Assembly: GCA_948567375.1 (NCBI GenBank)
Contig: OX419761.1
Location: forward strand, 16,902,243-16,966,242
Direction: 5' to 3'
DNA from: Lunularia cruciata
Lineage: Eukaryota > Streptophyta > Marchantiopsida > Lunulariales > Lunulariaceae
DNA: 64,000 bases
Of the stretch, positions 34,044-45,759 are shown piece after piece. The notes beneath the pieces were generated by a model that was not told the DNA's origin, searched no databases, and saw only the letters and a program-made list of their open reading frames with translations. The stretch's first letter is position 1. The number at the start of each line of letters is the position of its first letter. A program made the position numbers and the translations under genes.

Positions 34044-35013
34044 ATGGATCCGCAATTGCAAGAGCTGGTGCAAGGAATGCAAGGGATGTTGAATGGATTT
34101 CAAGAGATTAAGATGACCATGGAGACATTACAAAGTCAAGTGCAGATCCTCAGGAACAATCAAGCCATGCAAGAAGAAGAGCCATCTCTAAACCCAGTAC
34201 CTGCAACTGAAGTACTTGGAGAGGCACCTATGCCTATGAACCCTATCAACGATGAAGCCACATTGCTACTCCGGATGAAGAAGACCTGCAACATTAAGCC
34301 TTACAAGGAGCAGCGTATGATGGGAGTAGTGGAAAATTGGATCTCAAGAATGAATCGATATTTTTGATTGTTCTTAATATATATCATAGAGCATACTACA
34401 GGTGTGTTTGCATGTGGGTACTTGACCAATAAAGCACTCACATGTTATGATGCTTGGGAATGATCCATGTTGGCAAAGAGAAAGAGGTCACGTGGACAAC
34501 AATACAAGAAGGATTGCTGAAGAACTTCCAATCAATGGATTCTATGCAGATGGCCCAAACCCGACTATGAGGATTGAGACAAAAGAATAGAGTACAAGAG
34601 TATGTGGAGGCATTCTGGATCTACAAGTCACAATTACCAACATGAGTCTAATAGAGGCTCTTGATAATTTCAAACAAGGATTAAAGGAGCGGATTTGCCA
34701 AGAAGTCATGGTGCAAAATCCTTGCATGGTATTTGAAGTCATTGCTTGTGCGCAAAGAATAGCAGGAGCATTAGGTGGAGGTGAAGGAGTAGTTCCACCT
34801 CAACATTATTGGGCAGAAATGCCACACATGGGTGGACCAATACCAATGGAATTGGGCAACCTTTGATTTCAAGATCAAGGAGCATGACTGCTTCAAGGGG
34901 AGCGTGGACAGGTAGAAGAACAAAGAGATGTAGTCCCACAAGGAGAAGGAACTCGAGGAGAATAACACCATTGTTACAATTGTGGCCGTATTGGGCACAT
35001 ATCTACCAATTGT
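34044..35013 (+). pseudogene. gag with intact CCHC knuckle, element D
   Basis: The ATG at 34044 opens MDPQLQELVQGMQGMLNGF, a probable coiled-coil start, followed by a Pro/Glu-rich linker and a core with ENWISRMNRYF ending at a TGA (34365-34367). Downstream frames continue gag (LIEALDNFKQGLKERICQE, FEVIACAQRIAGAL). The knuckle at 34972-35013 reads C-Y-N-C-G-R-I-G-H-I-S-T-N-C with all zinc ligands. Confidence 0.82.
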
Positions 35014-35220
35014 TGCACTCGTTTCCCTAGAGGCCCTTGGCCTTTGTACAAGCAATCTTTGAACAATATGGAGAGGCACATTGAAGAGGAGGAGGTAGAA
35101 ATCACTTTAAAAAAAAGATCACCAGTTTATGTACCTTGCGGTCTTACTGGCTCAATAAGGAAGTAGAGAAGTGAGGGAAGGAAGAAGACAAATGCGCAAA
35201 GATCCCAAAAGGCAACCTCA

Positions 35221-35580
35221 CAATTGATTGTTGTGAATGGAGTCCTAGAAGGCAATCAAGTGAGAGTATTAATTGATCCAAGAGCAATAGAGAATTTCTT
35301 ATCTTGCTCTGTTGCAATAAGATTGGGAATGGATCTAGAGAGAGATAGGAGTGAAGAAGTAGAGTTGCCTAACGGGCAAACAAAGAGGATTGAATCATTA
35401 CCTAGACAAGTAACACTCTCTGTAGGAGAATATCAAGAAGCAATTGAGTGGCGAGTGATACAATTAGCTCATTATGATGCAATCTTAGGCATGCCATGGA
35501 TAGAGCATTACAACTCTATGTTAGATAGATTGGAGGAAGAAAGTAGTGAGAACACACCAATGGTCAATCATTGGGGTTAA
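35221..35580 (+). pseudogene. Aspartic protease, element D
   Basis: VRVLIDPRAIENFLSCSVAIRLG is the active-site block with D-S-G changed to D-P-R. It is followed by the LPNGQTKRI flap region and AHYDAILGMPWIEHYN. The frame is open for 119 codons to TAA. Position between zinc knuckle and reverse transcriptase is standard. Confidence 0.82.
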
Positions 35581-35713
35581 AGAAAATTCACACAGGCAGG
35601 AACTACCTCTATATGTCATAGGGATGGCAATTGTCTATAAGATTGATAGATGTTTCAAGGATCTAATAAGAGAATTCTAGAGTGTACAACTCTATGGACA
35701 AATTCTTGAGAAA

Positions 35714-36530
35714 TTGAGGGCTATGGTGGATGAATTTCAAGATGTCTTTCCCAATGATCTACCCTTAGGATTACCACCAAAAAAGAGAGTAGATCATAAA
35801 ATTGAGACACTCCCAAGGAAGACACCTCCTTATAAGGCCACATATTGCCTATCACCTCATGAGTTGGAGAAGTGTAAGACTCAAATTGAGGAGATGCTAC
35901 AGAAGGGGTTCATCCAACCTAGCATATCACCATATGGGGCTCTTGTCTTGTTTGTGAAGAAGAAGGATGGTACAATGCGCATGTGCATTGACTATCAAGG
36001 TCTCAACCAACAAATAGTGAAGAAAAATACCCCTTACCTTGCATGGATGACTTGTTTGATCAACTCCATGGAGCGAGATACTTCACCAAATTGGACTTGC
36101 GGAGCGGTTACAATCAAATCCAAATTGCAGAGGAGTATGTGTACAAAACTGCCTTTCAAACTAGGTATGGCCACTTTGAGTATCTTGTGATGCCTTTTGG
36201 CCTTACTAATGCACCTGCAACTTTCATGAGTCTATATTCATGAATGATATATTTCATCCATACTTGGATAAGTCTGTTATCGTCTTCTTGGATGATATCT
36301 TAGTATATAGTAGCACGATGACCAAACACAAACAACATCTACAAGAGGTCCTCCATATTCTAAGACAGAATTGATTATACGCCAAAATCTCAAAGTGCAA
36401 GTTTGGCAAGTCTGAAGTAGACTACTTGGAGCATAGAGTAAGTGCAGATGGCATTCAAGTATTGATGTATAAAATAGAGGTTATTCAAAAATGAAGTGTC
36501 CTAGAAGATCAGACTCAACTCAAGAGCTTC
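35714..36530 (+). pseudogene. Reverse transcriptase, element D
   Basis: [52 protein letters not shown], then a frameshift at about 36030, [53 protein letters not shown], a shift at about 36235, and the [16 protein letters not shown] site in another frame (about 36278-36310), then KCKFGKSEVDYLEH. The order is canonical. Two frameshifts and several stops make it inactive. Confidence 0.9.
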
Positions 36531-37100
36531 TTGGGGTTGACGGGATTCTATCGTAGATTTTTCAAGAACTTCTCTAAAGTTCCACAGCCTTTAATGGCAC
36601 TACTTGGCAAGGGGAAGAAGTGGACATGGAGAACCGCTCAAGAGTTGGCCTTTCAAGAATTGAAAGCCACCTTGCTACATGCACCAATCTTGAAGTGGTA
36701 TGACCCAAAAAATCCAATCAAGTTGGCTAGAGATGCATCACGCGTAGCAATAGGAGCAGTACTACAACAAGAGTGGCATGACAGATGGCATCCAATTGCA
36801 TATTTCTCTCAAAAGTTGTTACCGGCAAAGCACAACTACCACACCACAAAACAAGAAGAGTTGGCCATTGTTCTGGCAACCAAACATTGGAAACACTATC
36901 TGGGCGAGAAGGCATTTGTAGTAGAGATAGACCACAAACCTCTAGTCTACCTTGAGATGTAGAAGGATCTATCTTGTTGCTAGATTCGATGGGCGGAGTG
37001 GCGACAAAGCTTCAAAATGACAATCACCTACGTGGAAGGTAAGAAGCAACTTGCAGATGCATTCACCCGCATGCCAATGGCAAACAACTTGGTGGTAGAG
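36531..37100 (+). pseudogene. RT connection and RNase H, element D
   Basis: GLTGFYRRFFKNFSKVPQPL is the connection. RNase H follows: KLARDASRVAIGAVLQQE (active-site D), HPIAYFSQKL, HNYHTTKQEELAIVLATKHWKHYL (catalytic E), VEIDHKPLVYL (D), then TAG, and VEGKKQLADAFTRMP (ADALSR-type end). The sequence is open for 143 codons and then has stops at 36960 and 36981. Confidence 0.88.
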
Positions 37101-37828
37101 GTTAAGATTAACCTTGAATTCTGGCTAAAGATTCTAGCTGCTACAAAAAATGATCCACAGATTGTAGAAGCGCAATCATCCAAAGGCGTCACCAGCACCC
37201 AAGGATTCACCTATTGTGATGGTAGATTATGGATCTCAAATGTCCTAGAATTATGCACCACCATTCTAGTAGAATATCATGATTTGGCCATTGCAGGTCA
37301 TGTCGGAGTGGACAAGACCTTGGATGCAGTCCAACACCATTACTATTGGCCCAAGATGAGCAACAACATGATGGACTACATGCGCAGCTGCCTACTTTGT
37401 CAACAGAACAAAGCTTCTAATCAAGCTTCTGCAAGGCTCCTTCAACCTCTCCCCACTCCTACTCAAAGTGGGAACAAGTGAGTATAGATCTCATCTGTGA
37501 ATTACCCAAGACCACTTCAGGGTTTGGCTCCATCGTGGTCTTTGTGGACCGGCTCAACAAAATGATTCATGTATGCCATACCACCAAGGATGTGACCGCT
37601 CCACAACTAGCTCAATTATACTTAGATGTAGTCTTCTCTCACATCCAGTTTGTTTTGGCAAACACTCTTTGGTTTCTTCAAAACCAAGTTGGCCATGTCC
37701 ACAACTTACCACCCACAAACAAATGGCCAAACAGAGCGGGCTAATTGCACGATTGAAGACATGTTACACGGCTTCACCTTAGAAGAGCAAGAGAGGTGGG
37801 ACACCCTAATCCCGTTGTTAGGGAATTT
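37101..37828 (+). pseudogene. Integrase, N-terminal part, element D
   Basis: The H2C2 finger is intact: H in EYHDLAIAGHVGVDK and C-L-L-C-Q. The core start SIDLICELPKTTSGFGSIVVFVDRLNKM carries the first catalytic D. At about 37645 roughly 60 bases are deleted, removing the VSDRD block with the second aspartate. The glutamate block YHPQTNGQTE is in the next frame, then ANCTIEDMLHGF. The gene is split at 37829 by a 2.4-kb insert and resumes at 40235. Confidence 0.88.
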
Positions 37829-40234
37829 GTTTGGCCTCAAGAGTGCATCGAGCACCTGGCTGCTTGTGCTTAGTTTGCCGTTATTGTAGTTGAGTTAGAG
37901 TTTCTTGTAGACTGATATTCTCTTCTTATTCCTAGTGTGTTGGAAATCATAGCTCTGTAAAATTTTGGGCTTTTCTTTGTTTCCTGATGTTGGGTTTCTT
38001 GAGGGTTTGTGTTTGTCTTTGGTCTTCGCAGAACTGGCTAGTTCACACGGGTTCTGCTACGGTTTCGGACCCGACGGTCCCTAGGAATGGCTGGGAATTT
38101 CACAAACAACAAATAGTATTCTATTCGGCTCAACCCGGCACCCAGACTACTGAATCAAACCATTCATATAGATGGACTGAGAGCTCCTAAAATGGAACTT
38201 CCTCGATGCTAGTCACAGATCAAACACACCGTTGTCTCAGGATTTGTCATTCATAAAATTTCAGCTGCAAGGTTCACAATTTTGGAAAAGCCAACCAACT
38301 CCAATTCATACAGTGTCTGCACTAAATTATGATAGAAAATCATTTCAGCTGGCGCTTTCACACGCACTCTGTCCGATAATAGTAAAGACAACTCACCCTC
38401 CGGACTTCTTCCTTCACCTCCCAGCAGCACTCCCATCAATGCTTTCTCCTCTGAAAACCCTCACAAAGATCCACTGAAAAAACCCCTGTTCAGCACTCTC
38501 CTTCTCAAAATCCTGCAACCACTCCTTGCAAAGCTCATCTGGTATTTTCTCAAAAGCTCTCTACTGTCCTTTCCCAAAAATCCTCTGTCTCTCTTGAAAG
38601 TTCTTGCAAACTTCTCTCTTGAAACTCCTCTGGCATTTCCCAAAACTGTCAGTCCTTCTCACTGGGAAGAACTCAACTCCTGCCCAACCTTGCCAACTTC
38701 CCTCTCAAAATCCTCTGGCATTTCCTGAACTGACAGCCCTTCTCACTTTCAATAATTCTCCGTGTGAAGAACTCAAACTCTTGCCCAACCTTGCCAACTT
38801 CCCTCTCAAAATCCTCTGGCATTTCCCGAACTGACAACCCTTCTCACTTTTGATAATTCTCACTGTGAAGAACTCAAACTCTCTTGAAATCTCTGCCAAC
38901 TTCTCTATCAAAATCCTCTAGCATTTCCCAAACACTGTCAGCACTTCATCACTTTCAAGTTTTCTCCTTGTCAAGAACTCTTGCCCACTCTTGTCCTGAA
39001 AACCTCCCTTGTCATTTCCCGAAGACTTCCTGCCCAACCTTGTCAACTTCCCTCTCGAAAATCCTCTGGCACTTTCTGAAAACTCTACTGTCTTTTCTTC
39101 TCGAGAATTCTTGCAACTTCTCTCTTGAAATCCTCTGCCAACTTCTCTCTCGAAATCCTCTGGCAATTCCTGAAACTGTCAGCCATTCATCTCTCAAAAA
39201 TCCTCCATCACTTTCCGAAACCCTCTGTCTTCTCTTCTCGAGAATTCCTCTAGCACCTTCCCAAAAACTCTAATGTCTTTTCTTCTCAAGAATTCCTGCA
39301 ACTTCTCTCTTGAAATCCTCTACCAACTTCTCTCTCGAAATCCTTTGGCAATTGCTGAAACTGTCAACCCTTCTCACTCTCAAAAATCCTCCATCACTTT
39401 CTGAAAACCCTATTGTCTTCTCTCAAAAATTCCTGCAACTTTTCTCAAAAATCCTCTGCAAACTTCTCTCTCAAAATCCTCTGGCATTTTCTAAAAACCA
39501 TCAGCACTTCCTCACTTTCGATTATTCTCCTTGTCAAGAACTCCTGTCCACTCTTCTCCTGAAAACCTCTCTTGTCATTTCCCGAAAACTTCCTGTCCAA
39601 CCTTGTCAACTTCCCTCTCAAAAACTCCTCTCCTCATTTCCCAAAAATCCTTGTCTCTCTTGAAAATCCTCTGGCAGCTTCTCTCTCAAAAATCCTCTGA
39701 AATTTCCTGAAACTGTCAGCTCTTCATCTCTCGAAAATCCTTCCTCACTTTCCGAAAACCCTACTCCTTTCTTCTCCCGAAAATTCCTGCAACTTCTCTT
39801 GAAAATCCTCTGCAAACTTCTCTCCTCAAAATCCTCTGGCATTTTCTGAAAACCATCAGCCCTTCATCTCTCGAAAACCCTTTCTCACTTTCCAAAAACC
39901 CTACTCTCCTCACTTTCTCAAAAATTTCTCTCCACTTCTCTTCTCAAGAATTCCTCTTTCATTCCCCATAACGTAAACCAAACCTGAGCTAGTGTAACCC
40001 CACCTTATTTCTTGGCTCAAGCCACATTAAAATACTCCTTGAGCTAATAACACCCTAACTTTTTCCGGCTTCACAATAATATAGGAAATATCTCCCACGG
40101 CAAGGTAGCAAAACCACACCCAAGACATATTATCATAAATCCATGTTCCTTACAACAACTAAAAGAGAAAAGAAATGCATCACACCAAAAGCCTCAAGGG
40201 TACACGTTGGCTATTTTCCCGACGACACCGTGGT
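37829..40234. mobile_element. Unclassified 2.4-kb insertion inside D integrase
   Basis: Integrase coding is interrupted after DTLIPLL and resumes at EFSYNNLVNASTQVT. The same 7 bases, GGAATTT, occur at 37822-37828 and 40235-40241, so a target duplication is likely. The insert has no LTR-type TG...CA ends, no clear terminal inverted repeats and no recognised protein. The left 550 bases are unique-looking and the middle is a CT-rich tandem array. The right 260 bases have no array. Confidence 0.65.
38440..39970. repeat. Degenerate CT-rich tandem array (unit about 100 bp)
   Basis: Repeated blocks such as CCTCTGGCATTTCC, AACTTC(C/T)CTCTC and CTTCTCACTTTC recur with strong strand bias (pyrimidines on the plus strand). 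Two clean neighbours at 38681 and 38782 give a period of about 101 bases; others are shuffled or shorter. Open frames on both strands here are by-products of the repeat. Confidence 0.8.
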
Positions 40235-40711
40235 GGAATTTTCTTACAACAATTTAGTGAATGCATCCACCCAGGTCACTCTGTTCTTCCTCATGTATGG
40301 TGAGCATCCCTTCACACCTTCTAGCTTGATGAAGATCCGTCCAATGGCTACCAAGGTTGATACAATCAACACATTTGTTTCTAGAATCCAACAAGGTGTG
40401 GAGAGCGCCAAGCACACATCATAGATTGTGCAAAATCGAAAGAAGCAGTATGTTGATGCACACCGTAGGCACATGGAGTTCAATGTTGGGGATCAAGTGT
40501 GGTTATCGACAACCACCCTCACATTAGTTGGACCTTGTAAGCTCAAACTTCATTTTATTGGGCCTTTCTTGATTCTTCGTTGCATCGGCACTATGGCCTA
40601 TCACCTTGAGCTACCACCATACATGAAGATCCATCAAGTGTTCCATGTTCCCCTACTATGCAGATATGCTTCCCAATCATGCCAAGGTCATTCCACACAA
40701 GACATTTGACC
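40235..40711 (+). pseudogene. Integrase, C-terminal part, element D
   Basis: EFSYNNLVNASTQVT-FFLMYGEHPFTP is the end of the core. Then RKKQYVDAHRRHMEFNVGDQVWLST-TLTL and the GPY/F module LHFIGPFLILRCIGTMAYHLELPP-MKIHQVFHVPLL. The frame has a TAG at 40422. It joins to 37828. Confidence 0.88.
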
Positions 40712-40730
40712 TTGTCCGACACTCATTGAT

Positions 40731-40908
40731 GGCATAGAGGAATATGAAGTGGAGCGTATTCTCCAAAAACACATGTGTGGTACTCGCCATCCACAGGTGG
40801 ACTATCTATTATAGTGGAAAGGTTACCCCCTCTATGAAGCAACCTGGGAGCCTGCTGCCAATTTGACACATGCACCGATGTTGGTGCAAGCATTTGAGCA
40901 ACAATTGC
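40731..40908 (+). pseudogene. Chromodomain, element D
   Basis: EYEVERILQKH, then D-Y-L-L, TAG, WKGYPLYEATWEPAANLTHA: chromodomain landmarks with one stop just before WKGY. Together with A1 and A2 this makes two chromovirus families in one nest. Confidence 0.87.
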
Positions 40909-40936
40909 ACAACGACGTTGGAGGACGTTGCATCTT

Positions 40937-40951
40937 AAAAGCTGGGATGTC
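40937..40951 (+). other. Polypurine tract of D
   Basis: AAAAGCTGGGATGTC lies directly before the 3' LTR. It is purine-rich and in the right place. The last bases are pyrimidines, so the exact border is uncertain. Confidence 0.6.
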
Positions 40952-41685
40952 TATAATACCCAGAGCTAGCCATGTGATCTAGATGTGAAATTTGGTTTTG
41001 TAACATCTAGAATGATGTTATACATGATGTTCAAAATAGATCAGATAGAAGTATCACCAAAAGAGTACTTCTACAAATAGGGCAAAAACCAAAATAGACT
41101 TGAGAACCTTGGAACCAATAGCTAGACATATGATTCAAAGGTGAGAATTAGTTCGGTAACATTTGGAAGGATGTTACACAGATGGACTAAACAGATCAGA
41201 AAGAAGTATCACCAAAAGGGGACTTCTACTAATAGTGTAGGAATCGAAATATGCTTGAAATCTTTGAAGGCAATTTTGGAGGCCTACATGGATGAATTAG
41301 GCCTCAAAAATGTGCCAATTCCCCCCTCCAATACAGAAAAGGCTAGCCTTTCCTCCCCCTTGGTTTGTCTCATCGAGAGCTTTCCAATGGTACCTTCCGT
41401 GATTTTGAGACTCCTACAAGAAGATTCCCTAAAAGATTCCCTCTGGTCAAAGCTTGTTTGACCAACCAGATAGGACCTAGACCGACATGTCACCCATCCA
41501 AGTAAGTAATCCAAGGGTGGAACTTGCTGACATGTCACCTATCTGTGTGCCTAATCCTATGGTGGAGCTTCCTTGGAGGAGATCCTCTTTGTCTATATAA
41601 TAAAGAAAAGGTGCTCCTTTGGGGCACCAAATGTTTGAGTGTGTAATTTGTATTTTCTCTCTTCTCTTGTCCTTGAAGTATTACA
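40952..41685 (+). repeat. 3' LTR of D
   Basis: It starts TATAATACCC (TG changed to TA) and ends AGTATTACA. It aligns fully with 32701-33440 and is followed by the CCCCT duplication. Confidence 0.92.
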
Positions 41686-41734
41686 CCCCTCTTCATTTTC
41701 CTCTTGAATCCAACCTCACCCTCCTCTTTTCCCT

Positions 41735-41930
41735 ATCAATGATCAAGAGGAGTACAAAGTTGATCGTATTCTTGCAAGTCGCCATATTCAACAAGGCCGT
41801 CGACAACATATGGAGTACAAGGTCCTTTGGAAAGGGTATCCCCTTCATGATGCCACATGAGAACCTCTTTCTCACCTCCAGAATGCATAGATGGACATCT
41901 AGGAGTTCAAAGCTTCATTGGCGACGAGGA
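41735..41930 (+). pseudogene. Chromodomain of A2, right of element D
   Basis: EYKVDRILASRHIQQG-RQHMEYKVLWKGYPLHDAT, stop, EP: the frame is kept with TGG changed to TGA in TWEP. The polypurine tract GCGGTGGGGGAATA follows at 41943-41956. Confidence 0.88.
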
Positions 41931-41956
41931 CGTCACCAACTAGCGGTGGGGGAATA

Positions 41957-42368
41957 TGTAACAATATGGAGTTTAGCGATAAAGTTAGTAGGGCTAACAA
42001 AGTAGCAAATAAGAAAAAATAGCCTAGAATATTTTGGAAGTATCTAGGAAGCTTCTTGGGAAGCTTCTCGGCTAGCTTAGCTTGCATCTCAAGTAAGTAG
42101 CTTCTAGAAGCTTCCAACTACCTTAGCTTGCATGCCAAGTAGGCAGCTTCTAGAAGGAAGCTTCTTGAGAAGTTTCTTGGTTAACTTGGCTTGCACTCTA
42201 AGAAAGTGGCTCAAGGAAGCTTCTTGAGAAGCTTCTCAAGGGCCTTGTATGCTACCTATAAATACCAAAGCCAAAGCTCATGCTAGGCATTCAGAGTTTT
42301 CTCTCATTCAAGTGTCCCAATGTGAGCTTCCATTCTCCTATTTCTCTCCTCAATCTTGGTCTTTTATA
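41957..42368 (+). repeat. 3' LTR of A2
   Basis: TGTAAC to TTTTATA (CA changed to TA), 412 bp. It carries the HSE trimer TTC-ta-GAA-gc-TTC at 42102-42114 and further GAAGCTTC dimers. Target duplication GAGTT follows (42369-42373). Confidence 0.92.
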
Positions 42369-42373
42369 GAGTT

Positions 42374-43170
42374 GGAGGATTTCATCCAAGATTTTGATAA
42401 TTGGTAATATCTATAGTAGATGTGGAACTTTACTTTGTTCACATCCTTCATGGCATGGAAGGGGTTGTTCTAGCACCTAGAGGGTCTGCCAATAGATGAC
42501 TACCATGAGTTCAAGAGAGCTCACTTGGAGGAGATTGAGCTATGGAGACAATATTGATCTCCCAATTATGTCTCCATCATTTCAAGCTCAATTTTTAGAG
42601 GTAGATTGGCAATACCTATGAGTTCTAACTCTAGTAGCTTTGGTTTATCAAGTGGAGGTGCACTAGTTGGAGATAGTGCTACTACAACCGAAGGCACTAC
42701 TACAGGAGGTGGTGTAGTACCAAGGTTTAATCCCATGGTAGAGTTCTTCTAGTGCTTGAGGGAGAACTACCAAGGAGTACGGACTAGCATGTTGAAGAGC
42801 TTGTAGGAGTTCTAGCAAGAAGCTGGAGATGGCCTACATGAGGCATACACTCATATGAGATGGCTTATTAGTTTCAATTAGGGAATGATTGGAGCCCAAG
42901 CAGCCCAATTTTGGTATAGGATATTGAATAAGGAGCTACAATGTAGAGTATGTGATGTTACAATTGTTGCATGCTACCTCATTGACTTTGGTAGTGGTCT
43001 TTGGTTTAGTTGAGCATATTGAGCTCAACATGGTAGAGGAGAGTGAGGTGATATCTAGATATGGTAGGGAGACCTCATCCATAACTTTTACTTTTTCTAG
43101 AGTGCACCACACCATGTTGGCTTTCAAGGGCAAAATGAAGAATCCCAATTAGATAGGGATATTAAGTAGA
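42374..43170 (+). pseudogene. gag of C2, right of the A2 insertion
   Basis: In changing frames: PIDDYHEFKRAHLEE, a Ser/Gly/Thr-rich linker, then FNPMVEFF, C-L-R-E-N-Y-Q-G-V-R-T-S, a QEAGDGLHEAYTHMRWLI block and GAQAAQFWYRIL, which fit the Retrotrans_gag core. TAG and TAA stops, mostly from CAG and CAA, interrupt. It supplies the gag half missing from C1. The region ends in AT-rich sequence. Confidence 0.65.
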
Positions 43171-45759
43171 TGAGCATTGTGAATTTACCTTGATGCATCA
43201 TGATAACAATGATATATATTTGTGGCTTTTAGCAATAAGTACCTTGTATAAATTAGAGAAAATTTGATAAATGCCCCTACATTTTGTGCTATTTTAAAAT
43301 ATTCCCATGAAAGTTAATATAATAGTAAATATACACTCAATTTTTTTGGTAAAATGTATGAGATGTACCTCTAAGTTCCTATATTGATTAAGGACTATTG
43401 TGAAACCGCTTGAGATAGTTGTGAACCAGCTCCATTATCATTGTTTGCATTTGCACGGAATGTTTGTTTTACGGTTCCTTTTCTCCCTTTGTTCACCAAA
43501 TCGGCTCACTATTCCTTATCTCCCTTTGTTTACCAAACAAAACTCACTCAAATGCTCCAATGATAGTGTGTTTTTTTTCCTTTATTTTTAGTTGCTTGTC
43601 AATGAATAAGATTAATTTACTATAGCTTAATCATTGTATTAGATTCAAGATTACTTATAGTTTAAGTTCAAGATTGTTTGATTATAGTTTAGTTTAAACA
43701 CAACTTTGAGTGGAAAGAGTTGGCTTTTAGATATCAACTTAAGTCTTTTTAGAAGTATTGAGGTGCTTAAAGACTCCTTGACAATGACCCCACTCCAATT
43801 TCAAAAGAAGTGTGTAAACAATAATAAATGTATTTGCCAAGCTTGCCAATGCTGACAACCAACACCAAGGGGTTGAATGGGTAATTACCACAATTTTGAA
43901 TGAGTTAATTTCAATGCTTTTCCATCATAAATACAACTGAAGGATAACAATATCCATAGTCTTGTTAGCACATAAAAGAATGGAGGGTGTGGGGTGCATC
44001 ATACAAGGAGAATGGAGAGGATAGCATTTATAATGATGAGGTGTATATTTCCAATTATACAAACTTGTATGGGTACATTTCAAAATAGTGAAAATACAAG
44101 GGTATTTTTCAGATTTTCCCTATAAATTAATACATGATCTTCATATAATAAGCCATATTTTTAATCAAATATAAATTACTATTTATTTTCTCAACTATGC
44201 TTTCACTTACTCTTAATTATATGACCATTACTAATTGCTAATATTTTAGATCCTTAAAGTAGACATGTTTTCTAATTTACTCTTATTTTTTATTCCTTTT
44301 AAGTTGATATCTTTCTTTAAAATAGTAGTTAAAAATTCTTATAAATAGCATTATCTTATCAAATTTTTGAGGCTTCCTTCCTAGGTAAATTATATTCTGA
44401 ATAGAAATAATCTATAATTTAATAAAATTGAGATCCAAATAAATAATTCAAAATGTTCTAATGAATCTATGTCTATTAAATCAAATTTTTTGTGTATCTT
44501 ATGTTAGGGAGGTTATAACTAATTGATGCAAATGCTTGTGGCTTCACTAGACGGCTTGAATAGCTCTTATGAATGAATGTGCCAAGAAAGTTCTTTTAAG
44601 TTTAGGGTAAGATGTATATTATTGTAACTTGACTATAACTAAACTTAAATATAACCTAGAGTTTAGTGTTTAGCATAAGTTAGAGTTATTAGATCAAAAA
44701 TAAAAAACCATATTGCACATATATCACTTTGTATCTTTCATTTGAGACCTTTCTCAACCTCAATTGAGAAACCTAAGAGGAGTTGATTGTAATAAAAATG
44801 ATTATTTGTATTAGTATATAAAGATTTTACTTGATGCATGTTGTGAATGAGAAAGTGAGAAAGTGCTAGATACTTGCAAGGTGACTTCTTGTTTGTGATT
44901 GTAAATAATAAACAAAGGTTATCCATAAAATCATAATTATAGCTAACATTGATTAAGATGTCTTTATCTTAGAGGATAATTATGATCATGTAGTTCACTC
45001 AAAATCAAGTACAATTATTTATCAATCATTATCAAATATTCCTCAACATCAAATACTTGTGTAGCATTGTCATTTTAATTTTTCACTGTTCTATTTGGAG
45101 CACCTTAAGTGCATATCATAACAAGACTAATTTTTCAAGCTTGTTGTAGAGGCTTATTATACAAATAACTACATCAATATTTCAAAATTACTCAAGACCC
45201 TTGTTGGTAAGATACAACCATTGGAGCATGTAAGTAGAACACTTTATGCGCATGTCATAACAAGGCTAATATTTCAAGCTTGTTGTAGAGGCTTGTTATA
45301 GAAATATCTACATTAACATTTCAAAATTACTCAAGAGCCTTGTTATGTAAGATACAACCATTGGAGCATGTATGAATCGTAATGCAAGTTAAGCAAAACA
45401 TTAGGAAAAAAACACCAATCTCTTATTAGAGGACATCTGTGTGAAGATAGGTTTGTCCTCTTGCAATAAGGTGGTAAAAGAAAGTTTAGAGTATCAATAT
45501 TTTGTTTGAGATATTTTATATATAAGTTGGTATCCTTGTCCTTGTAATTACTCCATAATTTTTGATGATACATTGAAGGAGAAAGAGGTGTGATGTTTTT
45601 GTAAAGAAGTTAAAGTTATTTGCTCCATGACCATGGATGAGATATGAGTAGGGAGAAGGAAGTAGACCAGACTAAAATGTTTTCTTTCTTGTTTAAGCTA
45701 TCAGTTGAGATCAAAGTTATTAGAAGTGTTTCAAAGCATCTTCTTTTTTGGATTTGTAT
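43171..45759. other. AT-rich region with a 139-bp tandem duplication
   Basis: No gene is recognised. A tandem duplication lies at 45111-45249 and 45250-45372 (blocks CATAACAAG-CTAAT-TTTCAAGCTTGTTGTAGAGG and ACAACCATTGGAGCATGTA in both). Confidence 0.55.

Larger units (their letters stand above)
32696..41690 (+). mobile_element. Chromovirus D with CCCCT target duplications
   Basis: The element proper is 32701-41685 (8985 bp), with the duplications at 32696-32700 and 41686-41690. The LTRs are 740 and 734 bp. Primer site, gag, CCHC knuckle, protease, reverse transcriptase, RNase H, integrase, chromodomain and polypurine tract are all seen. It is longer than A because of longer LTRs, a longer gag region and a 2.4-kb insert in integrase. 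Confidence 0.93.
27801..42368 (+). mobile_element. Chromovirus A2, interrupted by element D
   Basis: The LTRs are 27801-28214 and 41957-42368. Internal sequence is 28215-32700 and 41691-41956. A perfect target duplication GAGTT flanks it. It has the same gene order as A1 and is collinear throughout. Element D lies in the linker between integrase and chromodomain, and the two halves of A2 join exactly as in A1 (positions around 9060). Confidence 0.93.

Noticed and set aside
38884..39842. Several open frames of 60-130 codons on both strands at 38.2-39.8 kb
   Set aside because: They lie in the CT-rich tandem array, where repeat structure keeps frames open on both strands. No domain is seen.
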